Source of the DNA: Bacteroidetes bacterium GWA2_40_15
Lineage (GTDB): Bacteria > Bacteroidota > Bacteroidia > Bacteroidales > VadinHA17
DNA: 64,000 bases
Assembly: GCA_001768195.1 (NCBI GenBank)
Contig: MENI01000026.1
Location: 1-64,000, forward strand
Direction of reading: 5' to 3'
How positions within the stretch are numbered: the stretch's first letter is position 1; the number at the start of each line of letters is the position of its first letter. The translations under genes were made by a program, and so were the position numbers. Positions 63,936 to 64,000 of this stretch are shown one piece after another. A model generated the notes under the pieces. That model was given only the letters and a program-made list of their open reading frames with translations. It had not been told where the DNA came from and did no database searches.

Positions 63936-64000
63936 ACAATGGAAAGGATGCTCGCGAGTCATCCCTATACATCTGCAGCAGGAATTGAAATATAAAAAAC
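63936..64000. other. Window end without a feature
   Basis: These 65 bases after the GH16-like gene show no start codon with a credible frame, no hairpin and no promoter element. The next gene lies outside the window. Confidence 0.4.

Overview
The window looks like chromosomal DNA of an environmental member of the Bacteroidota, probably Bacteroidales or Marinilabiliales-like. The evidence is indirect but consistent. Many intergenic regions carry an exact TAnnTTTG -7 promoter element, and purine-rich ribosome sites are rare. The F-type ATP synthase epsilon subunit is the short 81-residue form, and subunit a has a long exported N-terminus. Bacteroidota-style families are frequent: GT117/DUF2723, LytS/LytTR regulators, SpoIIE phosphatases with coiled coils, DUF4153, YugP-type peptidase. 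No phage, plasmid, CRISPR array or intact transposon is visible.

Layout. 1-3.0 kb: the end of an unknown gene, an exported serine hydrolase fused to a DUF4185-like domain, and tRNA-Gln with a duplicated 3' end and a microsatellite. 3.0-5.0 kb: a SiaC-like protein, a small ribbon-helix-helix protein and class II aldolase. 5.2-11.3 kb: TolC plus HlyD-type adaptor, tsaB, a DUF3108 protein, efp and a GAF-SpoIIE phosphatase, all on the plus strand. 11.3-13.1 kb: tyrS and a CvpA-like protein. 13.2-14.6 kb: tRNA-Arg and a decayed spacer with palindromic repeats and two gene fragments. 14.6-26.1 kb: an acyl-CoA dehydrogenase, membrane proteins with a winged-helix regulator, a lipoprotein, a Tat-type exported SelA-like PLP enzyme, a large protein with a possible transglutaminase triad, a deleted ABC permease, a GH16 lipoprotein and an iron-type alcohol dehydrogenase. 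26.3-39.0 kb: ettA, small membrane and lipoproteins, a YfiR-coiled-coil-SpoIIE phosphatase, a receiver-only regulator, a GT117 glycosyltransferase, a metalloprotease-propeller-barrel protein and an aromatic amino acid decarboxylase.

39.0-51.3 kb is the core energy and lipid block. atpD-atpC stand apart from a bactofilin-atpZ-(membrane protein)-atpB-E-F-H-A-G-prenyl synthase run. Next comes the conserved DUF177-rpmF-plsX-fabH operon. 51.4-54.5 kb holds two LiaF-like membrane proteins followed by a LytS/LytTR pair, which reads as an envelope-stress module. 54.5-56.6 kb has an 8-bp minisatellite, yidD, a zinc peptidase and an ICMT-like methyltransferase.

The most interesting unit is 56.7-62.2 kb: a LolA-like periplasmic carrier, two FtsX-type permeases, a LolD-like ATPase and a DUF1302-like outer-membrane barrel in one tight operon. 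It resembles a trans-envelope lipid export line in which an ABC pump takes the place usually held by an RND/MMPL pump. Beside it, divergently, lies a GH16-fold protein on four ~65-residue repeats whose catalytic glutamates are replaced and which has no signal peptide. Functions are inferred from motifs and family memory only; no searches were run.
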